From a virus: a DNA stretch of 64,000 nt. The notes beneath the pieces were generated by a model that ran no database searches, was not told the DNA's origin, and was given only the letters and a program-made list of their open reading frames with translations. The stretch is taken from the IMG/VR virus record IMGVR_UViG_3300021964_006878, positions 21,367 to 85,366 of that record, one strand, 5' to 3'. Position numbers and translations under genes: made by a program. This document shows, one piece after another, positions 41,726-49,396 of this stretch. How positions within the stretch are numbered: position 1 is the stretch's first letter; the number at the start of each line of letters is the position of its first letter.

Positions 41726-41929
41726 TTAATCCTCCAAATACTTTTCGATTACTTCGATACGTTCTTCTTCTTTTGCAATTGCATCAATCTGATCTTGAAT
41801 TGCACCAAGAACGTCAGGATGCTCACCAATACCTACAGGATTTGTAAGGTATATCTCAATATTCATTTTTGCTTTTTTAATACTCCCAACAGACAGTGCC
41901 TTGAGAGCGTCTAACATTTCTCTTCTCAT
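41726..41929 (-). CDS. Conserved small helical protein (67 aa)
   Basis: Helical: MLDALKALSVGSIKKAKMNI, then NPVGIGEHPDVLGAIQDQID and an acidic end. Widely seen in T4-like cyanophages to my knowledge; function unknown. One nt from plastocyanin. Confidence 0.75.
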   Translation of the reverse strand: MRREMLDALKALSVGSIKKAKMNIEIYLTNPVGIGEHPDVLGAIQDQIDAIAKEEERIEVIEKYLED

Positions 41930-41984
41930 AATTAGTCTACCAATGTTCCGTGTGCTCTACGAATCTCTCACAATGCTTCGAGAT

Positions 41985-42155
41985 TCATATCTTTTGTTCC
42001 CCCATCGTATTGGACCCATCATCCAATTCGCTAAATGCAATTTTCATTATATAGAAGATATATCCCCCAACTCCGCCAAGTAATATAAGTAATGAAATAA
42101 TAACACTCCAAACAGGATCACTAACATTCTCCAGAGGTCTCAGTAATAAATTCAT
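41985..42155 (-). CDS. Small single-TM protein (56 aa)
   Basis: A 57-codon frame: MNLLLRPLENVSDPVWSVII then SLLILLGGVGGYIFYIMK, a clear TM helix at about 16-38, and a short acidic tail. Unknown; membrane location inferred. Confidence 0.7.
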   Translation of the reverse strand: MNLLLRPLENVSDPVWSVIISLLILLGGVGGYIFYIMKIAFSELDDGSNTMGEQKI

Positions 42156-42187
42156 ATATTATATAATTGGGTTCAAATATATCTATA

Positions 42188-42742
42188 TTATTCTCCTTCA
42201 CAATCTAGTTGCATTGTGGCGATTTCCGCACCTACATCTGCGCCAGTATCTTGACCTAACATTACTGCCCAACCAGATATCAACCAACCAACATATGGGA
42301 TACCCGTGAAGATAGGAGCAATGCCTGATGCAACACTAGCACCTACCATTCTTCCGGTTGATTCTCCAGCGCCCTCCGCTTTGATGCATGCCAGGTTTTG
42401 AGCAGTCAACTTTCCCTCAGCACCTCCTAGATGCCTTACCCCATCCATTGTATATTCTTCTTCAGTTACAATTACTGAGTTACCACCAATACCAAACAAC
42501 CCATTGTTCTTATTAATATTTCTCCTAACTCCCATGACCTTGGGATCATTGGAACTATATTCTATACTGTATCCGTCTTTACCTGCTTCTACACTATATG
42601 AGGTATAGTCACCCACAGGTAAATTTATGATAGGAAGTTTATCCCTACCAATAAGATGTCCCAATAAACCAATATGAGCGACACCGAACAGTGTTCCTAC
42701 TGTCAGTGCCGCCCACTTAAATGGAGATCGTTTGTTAATCAT
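42188..42742 (-). CDS. Conserved hypothetical membrane protein (184 aa)
   Basis: N-terminal TM (WAALTVGTLFGVAHIGLLGH), a soluble beta-rich middle (YTSYSVEAGKDGYSIEYSSN), and a hydrophobic C-terminal segment (IAPIFTGIPYVGWLISGWAV). Two-membrane-pass layout. Lies 3 nt from the two-TM protein. Unknown. Confidence 0.7.
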   Translation of the reverse strand: MINKRSPFKWAALTVGTLFGVAHIGLLGHLIGRDKLPIINLPVGDYTSYSVEAGKDGYSIEYSSNDPKVMGVRRNINKNNGLFGIGGNSVIVTEEEYTMDGVRHLGGAEGKLTAQNLACIKAEGAGESTGRMVGASVASGIAPIFTGIPYVGWLISGWAVMLGQDTGADVGAEIATMQLDCEGE

Positions 42743-42745
42743 AAC

Positions 42746-43189
42746 TTACATTTTGTAAGGTTCTTCTGCCTTGTCAACTTTAAGAACTACAGGTGCTTGC
42801 TCGATACGGAGAGTCTGATGTGGTGCAGTTTGTGCTGCTTTCTCAATCAGTTTCTCCATCTGGTCCTTAGTGATAGCAGATCCGCCACCACTTTCACCTG
42901 CCTTCTTTGCTGCCTGAACACCAAAAGTCGCAAGCACCCCAGTAAAGACACTTGCGATAAAAGTTGGATCTAGTTTTTGTTCAGGTATACCGAGTGCAGG
43001 TGGAAGTTTGATGTACGCCAACGTGAGTATTCCCCCAGACCAGACAAGAATGCCAAGTCGAACAAAAGTAGACAGAATAGCAAGCTGTTCTTCTTTGTCA
43101 TCTGCTGCCTCTTTAATTTTACCTAATAGACCTTTCTTCTTCTCGTCAGGTTTTTTGACTTCTTCTGGCATATTTAATTGGTAAGGCAA
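42746..43189 (-). CDS. Two-TM membrane protein, holin-like layout (147 aa)
   Basis: A charged N-terminus (KKPDEKKKGLLGKIKEAADD) and two TM helices (STFVRLGILVWSGGILTLAY; ASVFTGVLATFGVQAAK) precede a polar C-terminal tail. Size and layout resemble holins, and the nearby exported HEGWH and SleB-like proteins support a lysis role, but no holin family is recognised. Confidence 0.6.
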   Translation of the reverse strand: MPYQLNMPEEVKKPDEKKKGLLGKIKEAADDKEEQLAILSTFVRLGILVWSGGILTLAYIKLPPALGIPEQKLDPTFIASVFTGVLATFGVQAAKKAGESGGGSAITKDQMEKLIEKAAQTAPHQTLRIEQAPVVLKVDKAEEPYKM

Positions 43190-43191
43190 CT

Positions 43192-43866
43192 CTATTTAGA
43201 GAGATAACCTTTTTCAACCAAGTATTTACGTGTCAATGGTGTTGGTTCATAGTCAGTCCACATAGTTCCACGAGCACAAGACTCAAGTGCCTTGGCAGTC
43301 ATACCTTCAGTTTTACCTGCCCAGTATGCTTCTTTCTCCCAGGGAATTGCTCCAGGTTGATCTCTGTATGTTGATTTTACAATTTCTTGATACAGTGGAG
43401 GAACAGAATCTTCAGGCAGAATGATAGCAATCAAAGAGTTATTGATAGTACCTGCCATACAATCCTGTGCTGCATGCCATCCTTCATGACGCATAACACT
43501 CATCAACATTCCAGGTCGATTCATGTATGCTTTATTCAAGAAGAAATTATTACTGACAGTATGATATACCCCACGGTGTCCCACAGGGAAATACTTCTGG
43601 TCTGCTAGAAAAACCTTAGCTCCGACCTTATTAAGTGATCTGACAAGAGAATTAAACTCAACAGCAATAATGTCGTAATTAGTAGCAGGTATCTCAGAAT
43701 TGATATCTGAGATGGACTTAACTTCATTGATATCTTCTATACATTCTTGAAGCAACATACATCCCATAGAATGCATTGTAAAATACTCACTATCTTTGAG
43801 GGGGGCGGAATGGACAGGTAGGGCAAACGCCGCCGCAACAACCGCCGCTGTAAATAATCTTTTCAT
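43192..43866 (-). CDS. Exported putative zincin metallopeptidase (224 aa)
   Basis: Signal peptide MKRLFTAAVVAAAFALPVHS. A zincin-type HExxH is present as HEGWH at 127-131, with a downstream EKEAYW that could supply the third ligand. Six or more Cys suggest disulphides in the periplasm. Target could be wall-linked or outer-membrane proteins. Neighbours are the two-TM protein (2 nt away) and, 0.7 kb upstream, the SleB-like hydrolase. Confidence 0.65.
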   Translation of the reverse strand: MKRLFTAAVVAAAFALPVHSAPLKDSEYFTMHSMGCMLLQECIEDINEVKSISDINSEIPATNYDIIAVEFNSLVRSLNKVGAKVFLADQKYFPVGHRGVYHTVSNNFFLNKAYMNRPGMLMSVMRHEGWHAAQDCMAGTINNSLIAIILPEDSVPPLYQEIVKSTYRDQPGAIPWEKEAYWAGKTEGMTAKALESCARGTMWTDYEPTPLTRKYLVEKGYLSK

Positions 43867-44153
43867 TTGTAGTATGCCTCATAGTATTTGACAATTCCAT
43901 TACTATTTACATGCCCTTGAGAAACCCAATCGTGACAGCAATTTTGGATACTCTCCATACTACAGATTGGTTCACCATTTTCTTTAGTTAAACCGCCAAA
44001 CTTGTTCAGAAGAATAGTATAGACGTGTTGCCTCAGTTCCAGTTTTTCTTCAGAGTATCGCCAATCGTCAACCATACCTTCTGCTTTCAACTTATTATAG
44101 TTGTAACATCCGTCAAATGTAATTTGAATTTTTGGTGCTTTAGATTCCGTCAT
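43863..44153 (-). CDS. Conserved hypothetical protein (96 aa)
   Basis: Start at ATG 44153 (MTESKAPKIQITFDGCYNYN). Soluble, helical, with CSMESIQNCCHDWVS. Overlaps the metallopeptidase gene by ATGA. Unknown. Confidence 0.65.
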   Translation of the reverse strand: MTESKAPKIQITFDGCYNYNKLKAEGMVDDWRYSEEKLELRQHVYTILLNKFGGLTKENGEPICSMESIQNCCHDWVSQGHVNSNGIVKYYEAYYK

Positions 44154-44176
44154 GATAAGTAAAGAATTCAAATTTT

Positions 44177-44524
44177 TTATTCTTGGAATATTTCTGATCC
44201 ACCTTGACTTAAGGTATTACTATTCTTAGTAGATAGTTCATACATTACTTGATGAATATTTTCTGGTTCATTATTTACTTTCCAAGAACCACCAACTCCT
44301 CCATCCATATTCACACTGATATCATCAGCAATTTCTTTTTGTTGTTCACTCATAATCGGTTCTCCAAACCAAGCATCATTTTTAAGAATTGATGGTGCAG
44401 GAACACCAACATAAGGTTGAGTGAATGTTTTACAATCAACTGGTTTCTCATCAATTGAACATTCTACTTTAGTTGTTGAGATACCAACAACGTTTTTGAT
44501 AAGAGACTTGAAGTGACTGATCAT
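44177..44524 (-). CDS. Hypothetical protein (115 aa)
   Basis: Begins MISHFKSLIKNVVGISTTKV with a weakly hydrophobic N-terminus; mostly polar and disordered-looking afterwards. Overlaps the SleB-like gene by ATGA. Unknown. Confidence 0.6.
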   Translation of the reverse strand: MISHFKSLIKNVVGISTTKVECSIDEKPVDCKTFTQPYVGVPAPSILKNDAWFGEPIMSEQQKEIADDISVNMDGGVGGSWKVNNEPENIHQVMYELSTKNSNTLSQGGSEIFQE

Positions 44525-44910
44525 GATTGCCAGTGATAATGATAAAAGTTTCCTTTACGATCACACATAGGATCTTCTGCAACTACACGATAAGGCAACA
44601 TACGTTGTCCTTTGAAACTGGTTCTATCACCAATAATCGAGTATGCTTCCATAAGTTTTTCTGTGTTCTTTAACCTAGCAACAACACTAGGTTTAGCAGC
44701 TGGACGACGATAGATAAAACCTTCGTATTGTCCAGGAGCATAAACTACATCAGCAACAGTGTTAGGGAATGCCGGAGAGTTAACTCTATTAAGAATGGAA
44801 ACTGCAACGCAGTATTCATCATCAGTTCCAGTTGCTGCCTCAACTTGCACTGTTCGTGCAAGATGGTCATAATCAACGGCACTCAGTGCCAAAATAGTTT
44901 CTAAAATCAT
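44521..44910 (-). CDS. SleB-like cell-wall hydrolase (129 aa)
   Basis: Start at ATG 44910 (MILETILALSAVDYDHLART). The SleB/Hydrolase_2 pattern is present: ARTVQVEAATGTDDEY, VAVSILNRVNSP, FPNTVADVVYAPGQYEGF. The Glu in VEA is the expected catalytic residue. The family cuts peptidoglycan glycan strands. It could be the endolysin of this phage. The upstream extension to 44949 overlaps the terminator and is not used. Confidence 0.8.
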   Translation of the reverse strand: MILETILALSAVDYDHLARTVQVEAATGTDDEYCVAVSILNRVNSPAFPNTVADVVYAPGQYEGFIYRRPAAKPSVVARLKNTEKLMEAYSIIGDRTSFKGQRMLPYRVVAEDPMCDRKGNFYHYHWQS

Positions 44911-44921
44911 AAGTCTAAAAA

Positions 44922-44938
44922 GGGGGGCGATGCCCCCC
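44922..44938 (-). terminator. Terminator of barrel-protein gene
   Basis: GGGGGGC-ATC-GCCCCCC stem (7 bp, all G-C) followed by five T on the minus strand, 20 nt after the stop at 44958. Confidence 0.92.
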
Positions 44939-44957
44939 ACACGATACAATTAATATA

Positions 44958-45329
44958 TCAGAAGTTGTACTTCAGACCCGCTTTGGTTCCGTAACCACGA
45001 TCGATATTGTCGTCACCTGAACCGACGAAGGAAACTTCGCCATAAGCACCAAGTGCATCGGTCAGTGCAAGACCGAGACCTGCCTTACCAGAAGGAACAG
45101 TGTCACTTTCAGCACCGTCAGGGGAGACTACAGTAGCTCCTCCTTGGACGTAGTATGATGCACTCTCACCAAGTTCACCTTCATAACCTACGTGCAGGTC
45201 AGTGGCAGTTCCAGAGTAGTCAGAACCAGTCCAACCTGAGTTTGCTTCGACGTTAACGTAAGGACCAGCGAAAGCAGCGCCAGCAGATACGGACAGGGCA
45301 GCGGTTGCTGCGAATACAGATTTGATCAT
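44958..45329 (-). CDS. Exported beta-barrel-like protein (123 aa)
   Basis: Signal peptide MIKSVFAATAALSVSAGAAF, then alternating short strands (YVNVEANSGWTGSDYSGTAT) and a C-terminal KAGLKYNF ending in Phe, as in outer-membrane barrels. At about 100 mature residues it is small for a barrel. Monocistronic, with its own strong terminator and up to three stacked promoters. Unknown role, possibly outer-membrane modification. Confidence 0.7.
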   Translation of the reverse strand: MIKSVFAATAALSVSAGAAFAGPYVNVEANSGWTGSDYSGTATDLHVGYEGELGESASYYVQGGATVVSPDGAESDTVPSGKAGLGLALTDALGAYGEVSFVGSGDDNIDRGYGTKAGLKYNF

Positions 45330-45407
45330 TTTGTTTAATTACCTTTAGTTACTTGCGGAATGGTTACCCGCAGATGAATAGAGACATCGACTTGTCTCGT
45401 TATGGAT

Positions 45408-45413
45408 ATTATA
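45408..45413 (-). promoter_or_regulatory. Extended -10 element TGGTATAAT
   Basis: TATAAT at 45408-45413 preceded by TGG gives an extended -10, 80 nt before the barrel-protein ATG. No good -35 box. Confidence 0.5.
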
Positions 45414-45481
45414 CCACAGAATCTTGGCGATTAGTTGAGGCGTTGAAACTGTAACAATTCGTAATGCGCGTCACGAATAGG

Positions 45482-45489
45482 TATTTATA
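45482..45489 (-). promoter_or_regulatory. Late promoter octamer TATAAATA
   Basis: Exact late consensus on the minus strand, between the sigma70 promoter at 45503-45531 and the barrel-protein gene. Confidence 0.6.
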
Positions 45490-45502
45490 CACCCGAAATA
45501 CT

Positions 45503-45531
45503 AGTATAACCGAACTTGCCTGGTGTGTCAA
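45503..45531 (-). promoter_or_regulatory. Sigma70-type promoter TTGACA-N17-TATACT
   Basis: -35 TTGACA at 45526-45531 overlaps the stop codon of the GT25-like gene; -10 TATACT at 45503-45508; 17-nt spacer. It drives the barrel-protein gene at 45329 with a leader of about 170 nt. Confidence 0.82.
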
Positions 45532-46334
45532 CTCTCTTTATTTTGTTCTACAGGGGGCAGTCTTCCCATATATGGGTCATACTCAAACAATTGTTCCCAG
45601 TCTTGTAGTAGTGGTGCCTGTTTAGTCCACCATTCACGCAATCCATCTCGACTTGGAACATGGAAAGTATCAATATGCTCCTTATTCCAGATCATTGACT
45701 CAAGATGAGGAGGAGAGAATAGTAGAACAGGCATAGCAAAACTGTTACCAGACTCATAAATCAAGTGCTCTGAATTGCATCTTGGTTTTGCCTTGTAGTC
45801 AAGTTTGTACTTACCATCCCTATAACAGAGATCCATTAGTTTCTTGGCATGATGCCTCGTAATCATATAGCAGGCAGTAGAGAAGTCATTGACAAATCTC
45901 TTATGCAATGCTACATGCAAGGCACCAGGATTGATCACAGCAAGTTGAACCAAGTCATAATCAAATGGCATTCTTGTATAGAACTCTTTCCAAGTAAATG
46001 GCCAATTAGAAACAACTGATAGATCACAATCATCTTCCATCATAATAGCACAAGGAGTATCAGATGTAGTATACCATTGGTGGATTGCTTTCAAGTGTGA
46101 TGTACAGCATCCAACGTCAGTAGGACCCATTTGGTCAGGGTAGCGACCCTTCAGGATACCGCTCAAGTCGTCTTCACCAGTACCATCGTATCCAGAGATA
46201 CGGGTGTAGTCTTCAATCTCCCAGTATTTGAACTGGTCCTCCATATACTTCTGACGTTCTGGACTACGATCCAGGTTCGTGTAGTAGATAGGTGGAAGAC
46301 CTTTGAGTTTATATGCTGCCTTATTCTTATCCAT
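45528..46334 (-). CDS. GT25-family glycosyltransferase (268 aa)
   Basis: Starts the GT25 pattern at YYTNLDRSPERQKYME near residue 17, with TSHLKAIHQW and an MMEDDCD acidic metal motif near 98-104. The family adds galactose or related sugars to lipooligosaccharide. Last gene of the polysaccharide operon. Confidence 0.88.
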   Translation of the reverse strand: MDKNKAAYKLKGLPPIYYTNLDRSPERQKYMEDQFKYWEIEDYTRISGYDGTGEDDLSGILKGRYPDQMGPTDVGCCTSHLKAIHQWYTTSDTPCAIMMEDDCDLSVVSNWPFTWKEFYTRMPFDYDLVQLAVINPGALHVALHKRFVNDFSTACYMITRHHAKKLMDLCYRDGKYKLDYKAKPRCNSEHLIYESGNSFAMPVLLFSPPHLESMIWNKEHIDTFHVPSRDGLREWWTKQAPLLQDWEQLFEYDPYMGRLPPVEQNKES

Positions 46335-47220
46335 TAGTTTTGATCCATTCCATCACATCAATTTCAGGTTTCCATCCAATGATTTCACCAATTCTATCTA
46401 TATTTGCAAGAGTAGTCGATGCTTCACCAGAACGTTCAGGCAAGTATATTTGAGCATCAGAGATAGCGTTAGCAATCTCTTGAATAGAATAGTTCTTACC
46501 ACTACCTACATTAAATACATGACCCAACATATGGTAGATGGGTGATATGGCTGCAAGATAGTTTGCTCTTGCTACATCATGGACATGAACAAAGTCACGT
46601 CTCTGTGAACCATCACCAATAATAGTAAGTGCATCTCCACTTTCTGCTTGTCTCTGGAAGATACCAATCACTGGTGCATACTGACCAACAGTAGGAGACC
46701 TCTCACCAAATACATTAAAGTATCTCAAGGATATTGTCTCTAAACCATAAAGATCGGTATACATCTTACATAGTTTCTCACCTGCAATCTTGGACACAGA
46801 GTATGGGTTTAGACAATCATCAGGTTGTGTCTCTACATTAGGCCAACGATTACCACCATAACCAGATGAAGTAGAAGAGTATACTACTCTCTTCACACCT
46901 GCTTCCCTTGCACATTGTAGAACTACAGTAGTTCCAACACAGTTTTTAGTGACTGCATTGATAGGGTTCTCAATAGCAGGTTGTAGGCGACTCTCTGCCG
47001 CTAGATGAAACACATAATCAATACCATCAAAGTGTTCTCTCATATCTCCATAACTGGAGATGTCTGCCTTCACATTATATGCTTTACTATTCCAGTAAAA
47101 GTCATTGTTGTTTGCACTTTCATTATCAATACAAACAACATAATGTCCTTGTTCAATAAGATAATCAACCAGGTTAGATCCAATAAAACCTGCAGCACCT
47201 GTGACTAAACTTTTAGTCAT
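46327..47220 (-). CDS. NAD-dependent nucleotide-sugar epimerase/dehydratase (297 aa)
   Basis: Extended SDR: GAAGFIGSN at 8-16, catalytic Y/K in PYSVSKIAGEK, then LRYFNVFGERSP. Nearest in style to UDP-glucose 4-epimerases. The exact substrate cannot be read. It lies directly downstream of the HAD-nucleotidyltransferase gene, so it may epimerise the NDP-sugar made there. Confidence 0.88.
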   Translation of the reverse strand: MTKSLVTGAAGFIGSNLVDYLIEQGHYVVCIDNESANNNDFYWNSKAYNVKADISSYGDMREHFDGIDYVFHLAAESRLQPAIENPINAVTKNCVGTTVVLQCAREAGVKRVVYSSTSSGYGGNRWPNVETQPDDCLNPYSVSKIAGEKLCKMYTDLYGLETISLRYFNVFGERSPTVGQYAPVIGIFQRQAESGDALTIIGDGSQRRDFVHVHDVARANYLAAISPIYHMLGHVFNVGSGKNYSIQEIANAISDAQIYLPERSGEASTTLANIDRIGEIIGWKPEIDVMEWIKTNG

Positions 47221-47962
47221 ATTTCTCGTTTCTCCTAGGCATAATAGAATTGTGAATCAATGTTTTTAATCGAGTACTAGAGTACTCATGGTCTCTAGGT
47301 AACCAAGTAATTGGAATGCCCAGACCAACACCACTATAACTTCCATCAGAATAATCGTCTCCTAGGAACCTTACATTATACTCGCCACTTTCTAGGAGTG
47401 CAAGGTATTCATCTTCAATGTTATAAAACACAACATCATCAATGTTTCGCATACCCAGAAGAATTTCTTTGCGTTCCTCTGCTGTCTGCACTGGTTTCAG
47501 TTTATGTGCCCTCTCGGTTGAAGGGTCAACGTGAAGTGCAACAGTTAGATGGTTACAATACTTCTTTGCATCAGCAAACATACGAACATACCCTGGATGG
47601 ATTACATCAAAGGCACCTGCAATGATTCCTTTTCTTTGTGGTTGACCAAGAATCCAATCGAATACGTTAGCACCCTTATCGTCAATGAAAATATCAGCAT
47701 TGGGTTTGTGGAACATAGGTTCCAGTTCGTGATACTTCACACCCCAGTCATTCAGACTCTTCTCGGTTTGTGATGTCCAATCCTTACCTGATCCTCTACC
47801 ACGAGCAGTCATGATAATAATATAATGCCCCTCATCATAAAGACGATTGACTGTCTGTACCATAATGGGGATAGGAAGTGCATCCCAGTATCTTTGATTG
47901 TGACCATCAGGGTCGCAGGGAGTATCACAGATAGTCCCGTCCAAATCAAAACAAAATCTCAT
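47213..47962 (-). CDS. HAD phosphatase - nucleotidyltransferase fusion (249 aa)
   Basis: Start at ATG 47962 (MRFCFDLDGT; SD GGAG 4 nt upstream). Residues 1-105 form an HAD phosphatase domain: DLDGT nucleophile motif, TARGRG and IFIDDKG. Residues 110-245 form a cytidylyltransferase-type domain: GAFDVIHPGY at 116-125 (the variant of HxGH), the TAEERKEILLGMRNIDDVV helix and SSTRLK. In heptose pathways these activities remove the 7-phosphate and attach the nucleotide. The HAD part lacks the GmhB Zn loop, so the exact substrate is inferred from neighbours. Confidence 0.82.
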   Translation of the reverse strand: MRFCFDLDGTICDTPCDPDGHNQRYWDALPIPIMVQTVNRLYDEGHYIIIMTARGRGSGKDWTSQTEKSLNDWGVKYHELEPMFHKPNADIFIDDKGANVFDWILGQPQRKGIIAGAFDVIHPGYVRMFADAKKYCNHLTVALHVDPSTERAHKLKPVQTAEERKEILLGMRNIDDVVFYNIEDEYLALLESGEYNVRFLGDDYSDGSYSGVGLGIPITWLPRDHEYSSTRLKTLIHNSIMPRRNEKYD

Positions 47963-48474
47963 ACTACTCCGTGCAGGAAGATTTGATGAACACATTCTAC
48001 CACGCCATAAGACCTACTATTAATCCAATAGTTCCATAGAGCATTAACTGCAATGGTTCGTATTCTATTATTACATTCAAACCCAGTCAGCACTCCGTAT
48101 GATACTTTATTATCCTCACACCAATTCACACAGTTAAGCATGTTCTTGGATTCACCACCAGAACTCATGATAACTACAAGAGTATCATTCTCGACATAAT
48201 ACTCTAAGAATTTTTGATATGCTTTCTTATATCCAAAGTCATTGGAAAGCATAGTAAGCATAGAAGGGTCAGAGAGGATAGATACCTTCTTACCCCTGAA
48301 CTTCATATAGTCCTGAGAGATATGGGATGCTACGCTGCTACTACCGCCATTACCTAGGATAATAATTCTATTGTGGCAGTTAAATGCTGCCTGAAATCTT
48401 AAAAACTGTTCTTGTGCATGGGCGCATTTAAGTGCCTCTACATATTCTTCAAATGGATTTACCATAGACACCAT
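47959..48474 (-). CDS. SIS-domain phosphoheptose isomerase-like protein (171 aa)
   Basis: The SIS sugar-phosphate pocket is seen in RIIILGNGGSSSVASHIS and VVIMSSGGESKNML. Length and motifs fit GmhA, which converts sedoheptulose-7-phosphate to heptose-7-phosphate. An alternative ATG lies at 48465. The stop overlaps the fusion gene (ATGA), and the start lies inside the GHMP kinase gene: a three-gene cassette. Confidence 0.8.
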   Translation of the reverse strand: MVSMVNPFEEYVEALKCAHAQEQFLRFQAAFNCHNRIIILGNGGSSSVASHISQDYMKFRGKKVSILSDPSMLTMLSNDFGYKKAYQKFLEYYVENDTLVVIMSSGGESKNMLNCVNWCEDNKVSYGVLTGFECNNRIRTIAVNALWNYWINSRSYGVVECVHQIFLHGVV

Positions 48475-49396
48475 CAGTTCCGACTCGTATTCTAACAGAG
48501 TCGTATGGTATTGTCAATGTGCCAGGTTTAGAGAATGTCAGGAAGAACCCACCATTACCAGCACCACACAGTCGGTGTGCTAGAACAGTATCGTTGAGTT
48601 CTAATGCAGAGTCCATCATTTGAATGGTCTCGTTCTCTGCGATAGTTGATGATGTCTGTTTCTTTTGTCTCCAACTCTTGCTCATGAGATTTAAAAAACA
48701 CTTATAACTCTTATTGGAAAGTAGGTAGTATGCTTCATCACATGTTTCCAAAAGAGGTTTGACCTTATCCAGGTTCTCCGTCACATTCTTCAGAATCTTC
48801 TTGGAGTTTCTTGTGACACCTGTAAAGACAAGGTGCGTATCGTAGTGATCAAATAGATCGGTAGATAGGAACTCATAGGTGATACAATCATCTCCCATGA
48901 AATTGATACGCTTGAATCCACCAACACCACATCCGTATGGATCTTGATATCCACAGTATGGGTTATAAGTTCTTTCTAACTTATATGCGAGTTTACATGC
49001 ATCACTGTCGGTAATCGGAATACCCAGGAACATTGTGCATGCTTTGATAAGACTAATTGTATAAGAAGAAGAGGATGCAAGACCACTGCCCTGTGAATAT
49101 GCATCACTGGTCAGAGTTACCTGAACTGGTGGCATATCATAGTGCTGCAATACAGTCCTTACAACCTCGTTCTGAATGTCTCCAATACTAGAGACTTCTT
49201 CTCTTCTAGAATAGTTGATGATATATTTGTGCTGCTCTCTATTGAAACCAAACTTGTCCTGTGTGATAGTCACATAGGTCTTCAGACTGGATGTAAAACT
49301 AATTACAGAACCACGTCCATACTGCTCTACGAAGTATGGGTTATCTGTGGAACCACCGAAGAGTGATACACGAAGAGGACAAGATGCAATAATCAT
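48449..49396 (-). CDS. GHMP kinase, heptose-7-phosphate kinase (HddA)-like (315 aa)
   Basis: Start at ATG 49396 (MIIASCPLRVSLFGGSTDNP), overlapping the upstream stop (ATGA). GHMP motifs: SQGSGLASSSSYTISLIKAC (ATP loop) and LCGAGNGGFFLTFSK (motif 3). The opening CPLRVSLFGGSTDNP is typical of sugar-1-kinases of the HddA type. It would make heptose-1,7-bisphosphate for the next enzyme. Confidence 0.82.
   Translation of the reverse strand: MIIASCPLRVSLFGGSTDNPYFVEQYGRGSVISFTSSLKTYVTITQDKFGFNREQHKYIINYSRREEVSSIGDIQNEVVRTVLQHYDMPPVQVTLTSDAYSQGSGLASSSSYTISLIKACTMFLGIPITDSDACKLAYKLERTYNPYCGYQDPYGCGVGGFKRINFMGDDCITYEFLSTDLFDHYDTHLVFTGVTRNSKKILKNVTENLDKVKPLLETCDEAYYLLSNKSYKCFLNLMSKSWRQKKQTSSTIAENETIQMMDSALELNDTVLAHRLCGAGNGGFFLTFSKPGTLTIPYDSVRIRVGTDGVYGKSI

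Noticed and set aside
47213-47962. Naming the HAD domain GmhB
   Set aside because: The GmhB zinc-binding cysteines and its specificity loop are not visible; only a general HAD phosphatase call is justified.
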